Source of the DNA: Gemmatimonadota bacterium
GTDB lineage: Bacteria; Gemmatimonadota; Gemmatimonadetes; Gemmatimonadales; GWC2-71-9
Assembly: GCA_003220795.1 (NCBI GenBank)
Contig: QHTK01000045.1
Span: 178,583-242,582 of the forward strand
Reading direction: 5' to 3'
DNA: 64,000 nt
Part shown: positions 35,754-44,557 of the stretch, one piece after another
Layout: every line of letters starts with the position of its first letter
Position numbering within the stretch: the stretch's first letter is position 1
The notes under the pieces: generated by a model
What the model was told of the DNA's origin: nothing
What the model saw: the letters and a program-made list of their open reading frames with translations, nothing else
The model's database searches: none
Position numbers and translations under genes: made by a program

Positions 35754-35919
35754 CGTGGCTTGAAACAAACGGGGGGAAGGTGCACTGCGGTAGAGGCTTG
35801 CACCTCGGTGTCTACGAAGAGGGCGGCCGGGATCGGCTGCTCCGTCGCGCGACGTCGTCCGCGACGTAGTCGTCAAGTCGCTCGGCGAGGTCCGTCGGTG
35901 CGCTCGGCTGCTCGAAGGC
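35705..35919. repeat. Duplicated segment, copy 2
   Basis: Direct repeat of 34017-34232: 57 identical bases (35705-35761), then about 80 percent identity. Downstream in the minus-strand sense panC is missing. Upstream lies the larger gene with the shared C-terminal domain, mirroring copy 1. Confidence 0.9.
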
Positions 35920-36006
35920 TCCTCGTTTCCGGGGGCCGCCGCGATCAGCGCTCGCCGCCTGATCAAGGCCCCCTTCAGCTCGTCCATGACAGGTTAGGAG
36001 AAACGA

Positions 36007-37689
36007 TCAACGTCGCGCGATCGGTTCTGCGACCGCCAGCGGGTAGACGTCCTGGACGCCGGGCTCATCTCTCAGCCGCGCCAGGAGCGAGTCGAACGCA
36101 CCCTCCTTAGGGCCGGGATCCGGCACGCGCAGGATGTATGGGCTCGGGTAGGGCCCTCCCGCCACGATGGCGGCTCGCCACTGTCGGACCGCGCGTCGCA
36201 CCTGGTCTCCGCCGGTCGTATCGTAGAAGACTACGCGCACCAGCCTTCGGTAGTACCGAACCGTGTCGCCGGTCGGCACGACGAAGCGCTTTATGTCCTC
36301 AGGAAAGAAGAGCCGTGCCACCGGCGCGGGTGTCCGAGTCGTATCCGGCGGGATCGGGCAAGGTGGCCCGTTGTTCCCTTGGATCTGGATGAGCCCGCCA
36401 TCGCGATACAACCGGAGCACCCCTCGGTGGCGAGTCGTGAGGAAAACCTCGCTATACGGCGCGCGACCGCGAGGGGGCACAGTCAAGCGTCCGCCCTCCC
36501 CCGAGTCCGCGACTTCCCACTCAACGTCGGCGGCGACGGGCAGTGAGTTCCGGACGCGGAAGGTCGTGCCACAGAAATGCACGAGCTGGACGTGGGGCGT
36601 CTCCCGCCCGGCCCGAGGGGATGCCTCAGGACAGCGAAGCAGCTCATAGGCAGTGCCGGGGGCGGAGCCCAAGATTTCCCGCCGGACCGGCCAGCGGGAG
36701 GCATACGCTTTCAGCGCTACCGAGCATGCGGCAGAATCGCCCTGCACGACGTAGTGCAGGCTGCGGAGCAGCGGCTCGTTCTTCTGAACGGTCATGTTGC
36801 GGACCAGCAGATAGGCGAGGTCGGGGTGATCGCCGCCCCGCCGGAGGCCATCGATGATGACCTCGAGCGACGCCGTGTCCGCCCGCTGGTCGCGCGCGAC
36901 GGCATACGCGTGGAGGCGAAAGAGGAGCTCGCGAGCGCGCGGTACTGATCTGAGAATCGTGAGCAGTTCGACACTCGACCGAACGCGTGGGTTACCCAAT
37001 AGGCCGAGACCTGGGCCCACTTGCGCGGCTGCGGCCACCGCCAGACGCCGCAGGTCAGAGAAAGGAAGCGTCGAGTCGCGCGTCAACCTCCGCCAGGACA
37101 GGAGTTTGAGGGCGCTCTGGCCCGTGTCGAGGGCCGCCTCGATCGACGGGGGCGTCCACCACCGCGCGCGTTTCGGCACCGCGTAGTCCGGCCGCCCGGC
37201 GACGAACTCCGCCTCGCGCGTGTCCCGCTCCAGTACCACGGCATCGACCGGCGTGCCGACCTCTGGGTCGCAGATGAGCGACCATTTTTCCGGAGGGTGG
37301 TCCGGTCCGAGCACGACACGCAGAACCTGTCCCTGGAACTCGATAGACGCGATTGCGTGACCGTCGCAACCCCAACGACCAGCGGGGCGGACTAGGACGA
37401 TCATGTTGCGGCCGAAATCGACCGGTGGAGGGGTGGCGATGCTGTCAGGAAGCGGGGCGTCCCATTGGGAGCGGTACTCGTGGCCGAAGTACTGCCATAG
37501 AGTCCACCAGGCCGCGCTGTCGCGGACCACCGCGACGCCGGGCTCACCGACCTCGAGCGCGTACGTGTTCAGACGGGTGAACGCGATCCGGTCCGCCGCG
37601 GTAGATCCGGTCGATGTCTGGCCTGTCAACGAGTTGGCCCAGAGCCAAGCCGCAGCGGTCAAAGGCCAAAGTACTTGCGTGCTGGCCAT
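36007..37689 (-). CDS. Secreted multidomain protein, PrcB-like N-terminal region and shared C-terminal domain
   Basis: 560 residues from the ATG at 37689; a TTG nine bases earlier is possible. Signal peptide ~1-24. Residues ~45-150 (VVRDSAAWWTLWQ, VDFGRNMIVLV, GRWGCDGHAIASI) resemble PrcB C-terminal domains of protease-stabilising proteins. A helical middle (~175-330) is followed by a beta domain with two cysteines (HFCGTTFRVRNSL). The last ~90 residues (RYYRRLVRVVFYDTT, IVAGGPYPSPYILRVPDPG, EPGVQDVYPL) are homologous to the end of the protein at 34456-34977. Function unknown; an interaction with secreted proteases is a guess. Confidence 0.7.
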   Translation of the reverse strand: MASTQVLWPLTAAAWLWANSLTGQTSTGSTAADRIAFTRLNTYALEVGEPGVAVVRDSAAWWTLWQYFGHEYRSQWDAPLPDSIATPPPVDFGRNMIVLVRPAGRWGCDGHAIASIEFQGQVLRVVLGPDHPPEKWSLICDPEVGTPVDAVVLERDTREAEFVAGRPDYAVPKRARWWTPPSIEAALDTGQSALKLLSWRRLTRDSTLPFSDLRRLAVAAAAQVGPGLGLLGNPRVRSSVELLTILRSVPRARELLFRLHAYAVARDQRADTASLEVIIDGLRRGGDHPDLAYLLVRNMTVQKNEPLLRSLHYVVQGDSAACSVALKAYASRWPVRREILGSAPGTAYELLRCPEASPRAGRETPHVQLVHFCGTTFRVRNSLPVAADVEWEVADSGEGGRLTVPPRGRAPYSEVFLTTRHRGVLRLYRDGGLIQIQGNNGPPCPIPPDTTRTPAPVARLFFPEDIKRFVVPTGDTVRYYRRLVRVVFYDTTGGDQVRRAVRQWRAAIVAGGPYPSPYILRVPDPGPKEGAFDSLLARLRDEPGVQDVYPLAVAEPIARR

Positions 37690-37700
37690 GCTAACCAATC

Positions 37701-38966
37701 CTACTCTGCCTTCATCACCACGCAGTCAGTGAGGTAAGGATCGTCGAAGCGCGCCCGCTCCCCCGCGGCCTTCCCCGGCACCGGAAACAGGCGCGCCGAG
37801 AGGGGCTTGCGCAGCTTGGCGGAGAGCGCCGCCACGTCGGCGATGAGAGCGGCGAGGCGATCCGCCGGCGTATCGCCAGGCAGCGGCACGACGTCGAGCC
37901 CGGTGCCGCACACCGTCGAGTACAAGAGCAGATCGCGCACGCTGTAGCGTCCTTCCGATGCGCGCCGCGCCAGCACCGGATCTTCCAGCACCGGGAGCAT
38001 GAGCCCGGAATAGCCGCACGTCTTGACCCGCAGGCTCTTGAGGACATCCGTGATGGCGGAACACCCGGCCAGCGTCGAGTAATCCCCGAACGGGACCCCG
38101 GTGAGTGACTCGATGGCCGCTCCGATGCTCGCGTCCTTGCCCGGCGCGGGCGAGACGTCGATGCCCAGGTAGCTCCGCTCTTCGTGACGAGCGACCTGCC
38201 GTACCAGCCGCTCCAGCGCCCCGAGCCGGGACTCGAGTAGCTGCGCGAGGTTCTGCTTGGCCTCGGCCAAGGTGTTGGCGCCGGCGAATGCGGCGGACAG
38301 TAAGGGAGGCGATTCGAGACCGAGGGCGACGGCGTCCGAGCCGCGGTGGTACGCGACCGGAAAGAACGGCGTGCCCGCCGGCACGTTCGCGGCGGCGGCG
38401 AACCGGAAGTTGCCGATGCCCCCGGGCGTGGCGCGCGCGATCGCCACCATCGCTTCGCCTGCGGCCGTCACCCCACGCGGTGAAGCACCGCGCTCAGGCG
38501 ACGCGACCCGCGCCGAAAAACTGATGTTCCGGGTTGTGCGGATGAGTTCGGCGGCCCACGGGGCGAAATCGGTGTCGTAGTCGTCCGGGGCGAGCACCGG
38601 ACCGATGCTCAACAGCACGCTCTCGGCGGCGACCGCGCGGTCGAGCCCCTGTAAGGACGGCAGCGCATCCGCGCGAGCGCGGCTTCCCGCTCCCTCCAGG
38701 AACGGCTGGGTCGCGATCCGGAGGGTCTGGACTTCATACCCCGCGTCGGTGACGGCCCGCTTCGCGCGCTGGAGAAACGTGAGCGCGGCCTCTGGTCCCT
38801 CCATGTCGGCCGGCTTGCGAAGCGTGATCCCAGCGGTGATGGTGCGGATCCGAAACCCCGGGCCCGCCGGCTGACGGGTAGGTCCGCGCCATCCGGAGCG
38901 GGCGAGCGGGCTCAACGCGGCCGCCCCCAGCATCGCGAGCACGTCCCGCCGCGAGATGTCGCTCAT
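37701..38966 (-). CDS. DUF711 family protein with Tat-type signal
   Basis: 421 residues from the ATG at 38966, overlapping the panB stop (ATGA). The N-terminus has SRRDVLAMLGAAALSPL, a twin-arginine signal, unusual because DUF711 proteins are usually cytoplasmic. The body follows the family: FRIRTITAGITL, GNFRFAAAANVPAGTPFFP, GKDASIGAAIESLTG, KTCGYSGLMLPVLED and VCGTGLDVVPLPGDT. The family is related in fold to PFL/ribonucleotide-reductase-like proteins, but its activity is unknown. Third gene of folK-panB-DUF711. Confidence 0.88.
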   Translation of the reverse strand: MSDISRRDVLAMLGAAALSPLARSGWRGPTRQPAGPGFRIRTITAGITLRKPADMEGPEAALTFLQRAKRAVTDAGYEVQTLRIATQPFLEGAGSRARADALPSLQGLDRAVAAESVLLSIGPVLAPDDYDTDFAPWAAELIRTTRNISFSARVASPERGASPRGVTAAGEAMVAIARATPGGIGNFRFAAAANVPAGTPFFPVAYHRGSDAVALGLESPPLLSAAFAGANTLAEAKQNLAQLLESRLGALERLVRQVARHEERSYLGIDVSPAPGKDASIGAAIESLTGVPFGDYSTLAGCSAITDVLKSLRVKTCGYSGLMLPVLEDPVLARRASEGRYSVRDLLLYSTVCGTGLDVVPLPGDTPADRLAALIADVAALSAKLRKPLSARLFPVPGKAAGERARFDDPYLTDCVVMKAE

Positions 38967-39778
38967 TTCGGAAACGAGTGTTCGGGCCCCGGATAGCGCC
39001 CCTCGCGCACCTCGGCCGCGTACAGCTGCACCGCCTCGCGTACGTCCTCGGCGAGCGTGGCGTAGCGCTTCACGAACTTGGCACTGAACCGGTCGTTCAA
39101 GCCGAGCATGTCGTGCAGCACGAGCACCTGGCCGTCGCACGCGGGACCCGCGCCGATACCGATCGTGGGGATCGTGAGCGCTTTGCTGATCTGCGAGGCG
39201 AGCGGGGCGGGAATCAGCTCGAGCACGATCGCGAACGCGCCCGCCTCTTCCAGGGCCCGGGCGTCGTCCTTCAACCGCTCGGCTGTCGGCTCGTCCCTGC
39301 CCTGCACCCGGTACCCGCCCAGCGCGTGCACCGACTGCGGCGTCAGGCCCAGGTGGCCCATGACGGGGATGCCCACGTCCACGAGCGCGCGCACCGTCGC
39401 GGCCATGCGCCGACCGCCCTCGAGCTTGACGCCGTGGCAATCGGTCTCGGCCATGACGCGGCCGCAGTTCTTGATCGCCTCGGCTGCCGAGACCTGGTAG
39501 GTGAGGAAGGGCATGTCGCACACCACCATGGCACGTTGCGTGCCGCGGCGCACGATCCTGGTGTGGTAGAGCATTTGATCGAGCGTGGCGGACAGCGTGG
39601 TCTCCGCTCCAGCCAGCACCTGATTTACCGAGTCGCCCACCAGCAGGATGTCCACCCCCGCTCGGTCGAGCAGCCGCGCGAACAGGGCGTCATAGCAGGT
39701 GAGCACGACGATCCGCTCCCCCTGCGCTTTCATTTGCAGCAGGTCGTGCGTGGTGACGGGCTTGGGTGCTTCAGCCAC
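38963..39778 (-). CDS. panB: Ketopantoate hydroxymethyltransferase PanB
   Basis: 271 residues from a GTG at 39778, which overlaps the folK stop; the longer open frame upstream lies inside folK. KAQGERIVVLTCYDALFARL, LLVGDSVNQVLAG (metal-binding Asp), DMPFLTYQ, GHLGLTPQSVHALGGY and IGIGAGPACDGQVLVLHD are the classic PanB motifs. First committed step of pantothenate synthesis; panC is 5 kb away. Length is typical. Confidence 0.95.
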   Translation of the reverse strand: MAEAPKPVTTHDLLQMKAQGERIVVLTCYDALFARLLDRAGVDILLVGDSVNQVLAGAETTLSATLDQMLYHTRIVRRGTQRAMVVCDMPFLTYQVSAAEAIKNCGRVMAETDCHGVKLEGGRRMAATVRALVDVGIPVMGHLGLTPQSVHALGGYRVQGRDEPTAERLKDDARALEEAGAFAIVLELIPAPLASQISKALTIPTIGIGAGPACDGQVLVLHDMLGLNDRFSAKFVKRYATLAEDVREAVQLYAAEVREGRYPGPEHSFPK

Positions 39779-40199
39779 GGGGTGACGGCTCTCGGTCGAG
39801 CTCGGCGATCTCCCGCAGCCAGAAGTCGCGGCTCTCCAGCTCGGGATGTGGAATCGTGAGCTCCGGTGCGCGCACGGCGCGGTCGCCGTACCGCACGATG
39901 TCCAGATCGAGCGTCCGCGGACCCCACCGCACCGACCGCACGCGGCCGCGCTCCGCTTCGATGCCATGCAGCTGCCCGAGCAGCTCGCGCGGCTCGAGCG
40001 TCGTCTCGAGCAGGACCATCTGGTTCAGGTACGGTCCCTGCGGTATGGGGCCGAGGGGCGCCGTCTCCTCGACAGTGGAAACGCGGAGCAGACGCGTCCC
40101 GGGAAGCCGGGCCAGCCGGGCGCGTGCGTGCGCCAAGTGCGCGGCGCGGTCCCCCATGTTGGACCCGAGGGCCACGTAGACCCGTTCACCCGGCGCCAC
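39771..40199 (-). CDS. folK: HPPK (folate pyrophosphokinase) FolK
   Basis: 142 residues, GTG start. VYVALGSNMGDRAAHL, EETAPLGPIPQGPYLNQ, RSVRWGPRTLDLDIV and IPHPELESRDFWL carry the HPPK signature, including the two metal-binding Asp residues (LDLDI). It makes the pyrophosphorylated pterin for folate. It overlaps panB by 8 bp; folK-panB-panC clusters are common. Confidence 0.95.
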   Translation of the reverse strand: MAPGERVYVALGSNMGDRAAHLAHARARLARLPGTRLLRVSTVEETAPLGPIPQGPYLNQMVLLETTLEPRELLGQLHGIEAERGRVRSVRWGPRTLDLDIVRYGDRAVRAPELTIPHPELESRDFWLREIAELDREPSPRG

Positions 40200-40216
40200 C
40201 CGGGAATGCTAACCGT

Positions 40217-42295
40217 CTACGCGATACTGGCAAACCCGCGCGTCAGCTCCCGCAGCATCGCGGCCACCTCTTCGATCTCGTGGGTGGCTCGTTCCAGCTC
40301 GGACAGCCCCCGCGCCGCTTCGCTCGCCCGGGTGGCGACGTCGTCCGCCTCGGCGCGGTTCTTCCCGGCGATCGCGGCCACGGCATGGATGCGCTCGCGC
40401 AGGCGCCCGAAGGCCTTGTCCTGCTCGCCCGCGGCCGCCGCGATGCGCTGCGCGTGCGCCGTCGCCTCCGCGGTGGCGGCCACGATCGCATCCTGCGCCT
40501 CGAGCGCCGCCGACGAGATCTCCTCCACGCCGCCCACGTTCACCTGACCGCGCCGCATCTGCTCCACCACCTCGCCCACCTGGCGATGGATGTCCTGCAC
40601 CAGCTCCCCGGCCTCGAGGGCCGCGTTGGCGCTCTGCTCGGCGAGGCGCCGCACCTCTTCGGCCACCACGGCGAAGCCCTTGCCGTGCTTGCCGGCGCGC
40701 GCCGCCTCGATCGCGGCGTTCAGCGCCAGCAGGTTCGTCATGTCCGCCAGCTCGCGAATCGACGCGATGAATCCCGTGATGCGGCGGCTCACCTGACCCA
40801 GCTCCTGCACCTTGGCGGAGCTCTCACCGACGAACGTCTTGAGCGCCACCAGCCGCTCGATGGCGCCGCGGATCTGCTGGCGGTTGCGGTTGGCGACGTC
40901 GCTGGCCGTGCTCGAGGCCTGGGCCGCCTCGGTCCCGTCCTCCGACACGCGGCGCGACACCTGGGCGAGGCTCTCCGTGGCCTCGAGCCCGCCCGATACC
41001 TCTCCCTCTTCGGCCTGCACCCCTTCCCGGATCACGCCCGTCGATTGGGCAACGGCACTCGCCGCCTCGCGCATCGCCTTCGCCGCCCGCGCCAGGGTGC
41101 CGAGCTGCTGGGTGAGCGTCTCGACGGTCTCCACGAGCGGGCGACGCAGCTCGGTGATGTGGATCGCGGTGGCGAGCTGGTTCGCGAAGGTGGCGATGGT
41201 GACGACGTCTTTCGATCGGTACGTCTTGCGCTTGTGATGCTCGAGCTCCAAGGTGCCGATCACCTGGTCGCCGAACTTGAGCGGCACCATGATGAGGCTC
41301 TGCACCGACAGCGCCGCGTCCGCGATCCGCTTGTCGCGGGTCACGTCGTCGATCACCACCGTCTCGCCGCGCTGCACCACCTGCTCGCGCAGCGCCACGG
41401 TGTCCGACGACGGCTCGCCGCGGTCGACGCGCCCGATCGCGCCCCGGTACGCCAGCTGCAGGCCCCCATCCTGGCGCCGGTAGATGCGGAAATCACCCCA
41501 GTCGACGAGCCGGTGGGCGAGCCGCTCGATGCGCGCGAAGGAGTCCTCCAAGCTGATGTTGCTCGTGATCACCGCCTCGACCGCGTGGATCTTGTTCAGC
41601 TCCTCCGCCGAGATCGCCTCCTCGAGCATCGTCTTGAACAACAGGCCGAGGAACGTGAGCAGCGCCGCGACGATCAGCCACACCTCGGGAGGCCAGAACA
41701 CCACCGTGCCGACGAGCGTCGCGGCGGCGATGATCGTGGCGCCGAAGCTGATGCACTCGTAGCGGAAGATGAGCATCCGCTCGTCGCGCTCCAGTTTGCC
41801 GCGGATCGTGAGGGCGAAGTAGAACAGCAGGCGGCTGAACCCGAAGTACGCGAGGCCGAACAGCACCAGCGGTAACAGCATTTCCACGTGCAGCCCGGGT
41901 GCGACCCCGGCCGCGCGCACGATGAGGGCGTACACGCCGTAGGCGCCGACCAGGGCCAGCACCTCCCGTCCCAGATTGACCAGGGCGGCGGTGAACATCT
42001 TCTTGTGCCACAGCCAGTCTGTGGTGAGCACGCTGGCGGTGATCGCCAGCGCCGTGGCAGGCACCCCGACGAGCAGGCTCCCCGTGAGCGCGACGAGCCC
42101 CGTCTGGGTGAGGTAGGAATACTTGCTCAACGGGATCTGCAGGCCGCGCAGCGCGATCGCGGCGACGAGCATGATCGCGATCTCGAGCAACTGATCGGTC
42201 CAGCGGGGATCGGCGACGAGCACCGCGAGCAGCACGACCGGCCCGCCGATCGCCAGGCCGCGGCTGTACAGCGTCACGAGCCGGTTCGCGGTCAC
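40217..42295 (-). CDS. Methyl-accepting protein with polytopic N-terminus and GAF domain
   Basis: 692 residues. Residues ~1-235 hold seven or eight membrane helices, resembling MASE-type sensory domains rather than the usual periplasmic sensor. A GAF domain follows (~260-400: [18 protein letters not shown] ... [15 protein letters not shown]). No HAMP is evident. The signalling hairpin tip is [20 protein letters not shown] (~residue 565), followed by [15 protein letters not shown]. No CheB/R pentapeptide tail. Its start overlaps the trpA stop (ATGA), so it is translated from the trp message. Ligand unknown; no che genes are nearby. Confidence 0.88.
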   Translation of the reverse strand: MTANRLVTLYSRGLAIGGPVVLLAVLVADPRWTDQLLEIAIMLVAAIALRGLQIPLSKYSYLTQTGLVALTGSLLVGVPATALAITASVLTTDWLWHKKMFTAALVNLGREVLALVGAYGVYALIVRAAGVAPGLHVEMLLPLVLFGLAYFGFSRLLFYFALTIRGKLERDERMLIFRYECISFGATIIAAATLVGTVVFWPPEVWLIVAALLTFLGLLFKTMLEEAISAEELNKIHAVEAVITSNISLEDSFARIERLAHRLVDWGDFRIYRRQDGGLQLAYRGAIGRVDRGEPSSDTVALREQVVQRGETVVIDDVTRDKRIADAALSVQSLIMVPLKFGDQVIGTLELEHHKRKTYRSKDVVTIATFANQLATAIHITELRRPLVETVETLTQQLGTLARAAKAMREAASAVAQSTGVIREGVQAEEGEVSGGLEATESLAQVSRRVSEDGTEAAQASSTASDVANRNRQQIRGAIERLVALKTFVGESSAKVQELGQVSRRITGFIASIRELADMTNLLALNAAIEAARAGKHGKGFAVVAEEVRRLAEQSANAALEAGELVQDIHRQVGEVVEQMRRGQVNVGGVEEISSAALEAQDAIVAATAEATAHAQRIAAAAGEQDKAFGRLRERIHAVAAIAGKNRAEADDVATRASEAARGLSELERATHEIEEVAAMLRELTRGFASIA

Positions 42296-43089
42296 GCCCC
42301 GTTCCCGTGTACCGCGGCGGCCAGGTCGAGGATCAGGCGCTCGGCGGCGGGGAGCCCCCCCGATCCCAGCGCGTCGACCAGGGCGCTCCCCACGACGACG
42401 CCGTCCGCCAGTTGAGCCGTGGCGCGCGCCTGCGCCGGCGTGCTGATGCCGAATCCCACCGCGAGCGGCAGCGGGCTCGCCGCCCGCACCCGCGCCACAT
42501 GCTCGGCGAGGTCGGGAGGCACGCGGTCCCGTGCGCCGGTCACGCCGAGGCGCGAGATCAGATAGAGGAAGCCCGTCGCCCCGCGCACGGCGCGCGCCAG
42601 GCGCTCCGGCGTCGTCGTCGGGGCGATGAGCCGGATGAGCGCGAGCGGGCTGGCGAGCACCAGCTGCTCCAGCGCGGGATCGGCGCCCGCCGGGAAATCG
42701 GTGAGCACGAGCCCCGCGGCGCCCGCCGCGTGCGCATCCGCGACGAACCGCTCGACGCCGTACGCCAGCACCGGGTTCACGTACGTCATGATCACCACCG
42801 GGATGCCGAGGGCGGCGCGCCCGATCAGCTCGAGGACGCGCGGCACCGTCATCCCGGCATCGAGGGCCGCCTGCGTGGAGCGCTGAATCGTCGGTCCGTC
42901 GGCGAGCGGGTCGCTGAACGGCACGCCGACCTCGACGAAGTCCGCGCCCGCGGCCTGGACGAGCTGGAGCGCCGCGAGCGACGCTTCGGGGGTGGGATGG
43001 CCCGCGGTGAGGTACGGGATGAGCGCCGCACGGCGCCGGCCCCCTGCCCGCAGGGTGCGCCAGCGCGCGGCGATCGGGTGCTCAGACAA
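42292..43089 (-). CDS. trpA: Tryptophan synthase alpha chain
   Basis: 265 residues from a TTG at 43089, which overlaps the HD-GYP stop; this gives [12 protein letters not shown], the expected N-terminus. Catalytic Glu and Asp are in [41 protein letters not shown] and [11 protein letters not shown] are conserved. Separated from trpB by two signalling genes, whereas trpBA is usually adjacent. Confidence 0.95.
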   Translation of the reverse strand: MSEHPIAARWRTLRAGGRRRAALIPYLTAGHPTPEASLAALQLVQAAGADFVEVGVPFSDPLADGPTIQRSTQAALDAGMTVPRVLELIGRAALGIPVVIMTYVNPVLAYGVERFVADAHAAGAAGLVLTDFPAGADPALEQLVLASPLALIRLIAPTTTPERLARAVRGATGFLYLISRLGVTGARDRVPPDLAEHVARVRAASPLPLAVGFGISTPAQARATAQLADGVVVGSALVDALGSGGLPAAERLILDLAAAVHGNGA

Positions 43090-44557
43090 AGTGATCGCTG
43101 ATGTTGATGCCGTACTTGGCCGGATCGGTGACCTTGACGATGGTGCGGGGGAAGTTGCCCTGCGCATCGCGTTGCGCCAGGTCGGCGAGGAACCCGGGCT
43201 GGTGCGGTGCCCCCTCGGCCGACGCCACGACGCGCACCACGGGACGGTGGACGTGGGTGACGTCCGGATTGGCGCTGTGGACGATGGCGACCTCGTAGGT
43301 GTCGAGGATGACGCAGGTGCCCACGGGATAGATGCCGATCAGGTTGATGAACGCCTTGACGACGATCGGATCGTAGCCGCGGCGCGGGTTTTCCCACATC
43401 TCCTTGAGCACCTGGTCGGGCTGTATCGGCACGGTCTGATACACGCGCCGGCTCGTCGCCGCGTCGAAGCCGTCGGCCACCGACACGATCTTGGAGTAGA
43501 TCGAGAGGTCCCGCGGCCGCAGCGACTTGGGGTAGCCGGTGAGATCGGTCTTCATGTGATGCTCGTAGGCGACGATCATGCCGCGGTAGGGGATCTCCCC
43601 GTAGCCGCGCAGCCCGAACAGCGTCAGCACGCCGAGCCAGGGATGCGCCTGCATGATGCGCCACTCCTCGTCCGACAGGCCGCCCTGCTTGTTGAGCACC
43701 TCGAGGGGCACGCGCGACTTACCGACGTCGTGGAACAGCGCCGCGATCCCCAGGTCGTACAGCTGCAGCTTGGTGAGGCCGAGCTTGCGGCCCAGGGCCA
43801 CCGAGAAGATGCACACGTTCACCGAGTGCGTGAACGTGTACTCGTCGTAATCGCGCAGCGTCGTGAGCCCGACGAGTGACGCCTCGTTGTTGAGCACCTG
43901 GTCCACGATGGCCTGGACCGCGCGCTTGACCTTCTTCACGTTCGCGGTGCGGCCCATGCGGATGGAGTTGATGACCTCCTTCGTGACGGCCACCGAGCGG
44001 GCGTAGGTGCGTTTGGCGGCCTCCTTCTGGCGCTCCTCTTCCTCGACGTCCTCGTCGGTCTCGAGCGGCGGCTCGACGCTGATGAAGGAGACGCCGCCGT
44101 CCGTGAGCTTCTGGCCCAGCTCGAACACCTTGTTGGGGTTCGCCTCCTTGGCCGCGTACGAGAGCAACAGGGACACGAAGACCTGCAGCTGCTTGCGGTC
44201 CACGCCTTCGTCGATGCGCACCGCCCCGACGCCGCATTGGCGCAGCACGCCGAGGATGTGGGAGAAGGACGCGTAGTTGTCGAGGTCGAGCCGCAGGCGG
44301 GTGGAGTTCACGAACAGGAACTCGCCCTGCAGCCGCAGCTCCAGCTCCTTCTCGACGTCGAGCAGATGCTTGGTCGTCGCCGCCAGGTCGTCCAGCGCCT
44401 TCTGCACCTGGGCGTTCTCGATGGGATAGAGCTTGAGCGAGCGGAATGACGTGTACAGCACCACGAGGAACTCGCGGCCCGCGTGCCGCAGGAACCCGTC
44501 GGTCGTCTGGATCGTCTCGGCGATCGACGCCTGTCGGGGAGGGCCGCCGCCGCTCAC
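43082..44557 (-). CDS. HD-GYP domain phosphodiesterase
   Basis: 491 residues, GTG start overlapping the HEAT gene's stop (GTGA). The N-terminal ~110-residue domain is shared with the adjacent HEAT protein (LKLYPIENAQVQKALDDL ... LRLQGEFLFVN ... VGAVRIDEGV). The HD-GYP domain spans ~210-400: DEYTFTHSVNVCIFS, ALFHDVGKSRVP, HPWLGVL and the EHH...GYP segment (AYEHHMKTDLTGYP). Such domains hydrolyse cyclic di-GMP. The C-terminal ~80 residues form a small beta domain (CVILDTYEVAIVHSAN). It sits between trpB and trpA. Confidence 0.88.
   Translation of the reverse strand: MSGGGPPRQASIAETIQTTDGFLRHAGREFLVVLYTSFRSLKLYPIENAQVQKALDDLAATTKHLLDVEKELELRLQGEFLFVNSTRLRLDLDNYASFSHILGVLRQCGVGAVRIDEGVDRKQLQVFVSLLLSYAAKEANPNKVFELGQKLTDGGVSFISVEPPLETDEDVEEEERQKEAAKRTYARSVAVTKEVINSIRMGRTANVKKVKRAVQAIVDQVLNNEASLVGLTTLRDYDEYTFTHSVNVCIFSVALGRKLGLTKLQLYDLGIAALFHDVGKSRVPLEVLNKQGGLSDEEWRIMQAHPWLGVLTLFGLRGYGEIPYRGMIVAYEHHMKTDLTGYPKSLRPRDLSIYSKIVSVADGFDAATSRRVYQTVPIQPDQVLKEMWENPRRGYDPIVVKAFINLIGIYPVGTCVILDTYEVAIVHSANPDVTHVHRPVVRVVASAEGAPHQPGFLADLAQRDAQGNFPRTIVKVTDPAKYGINISDHFV

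Larger units (their letters stand above)
34978..36006. other. 1-kb low-coding zone of decayed duplications
   Basis: No gene is convincing here; the open frames are short, overlap one another and have no family features. It contains the panC 5' fragment, the second copy of the panC upstream segment, and a shorter diverged repeat (35502-35547 with 35922-35967). Base composition is lower in GC than the flanks. It looks like the remains of a tandem duplication of the unit panC-5'/tail-ORF/secreted-protein gene. Confidence 0.6.
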
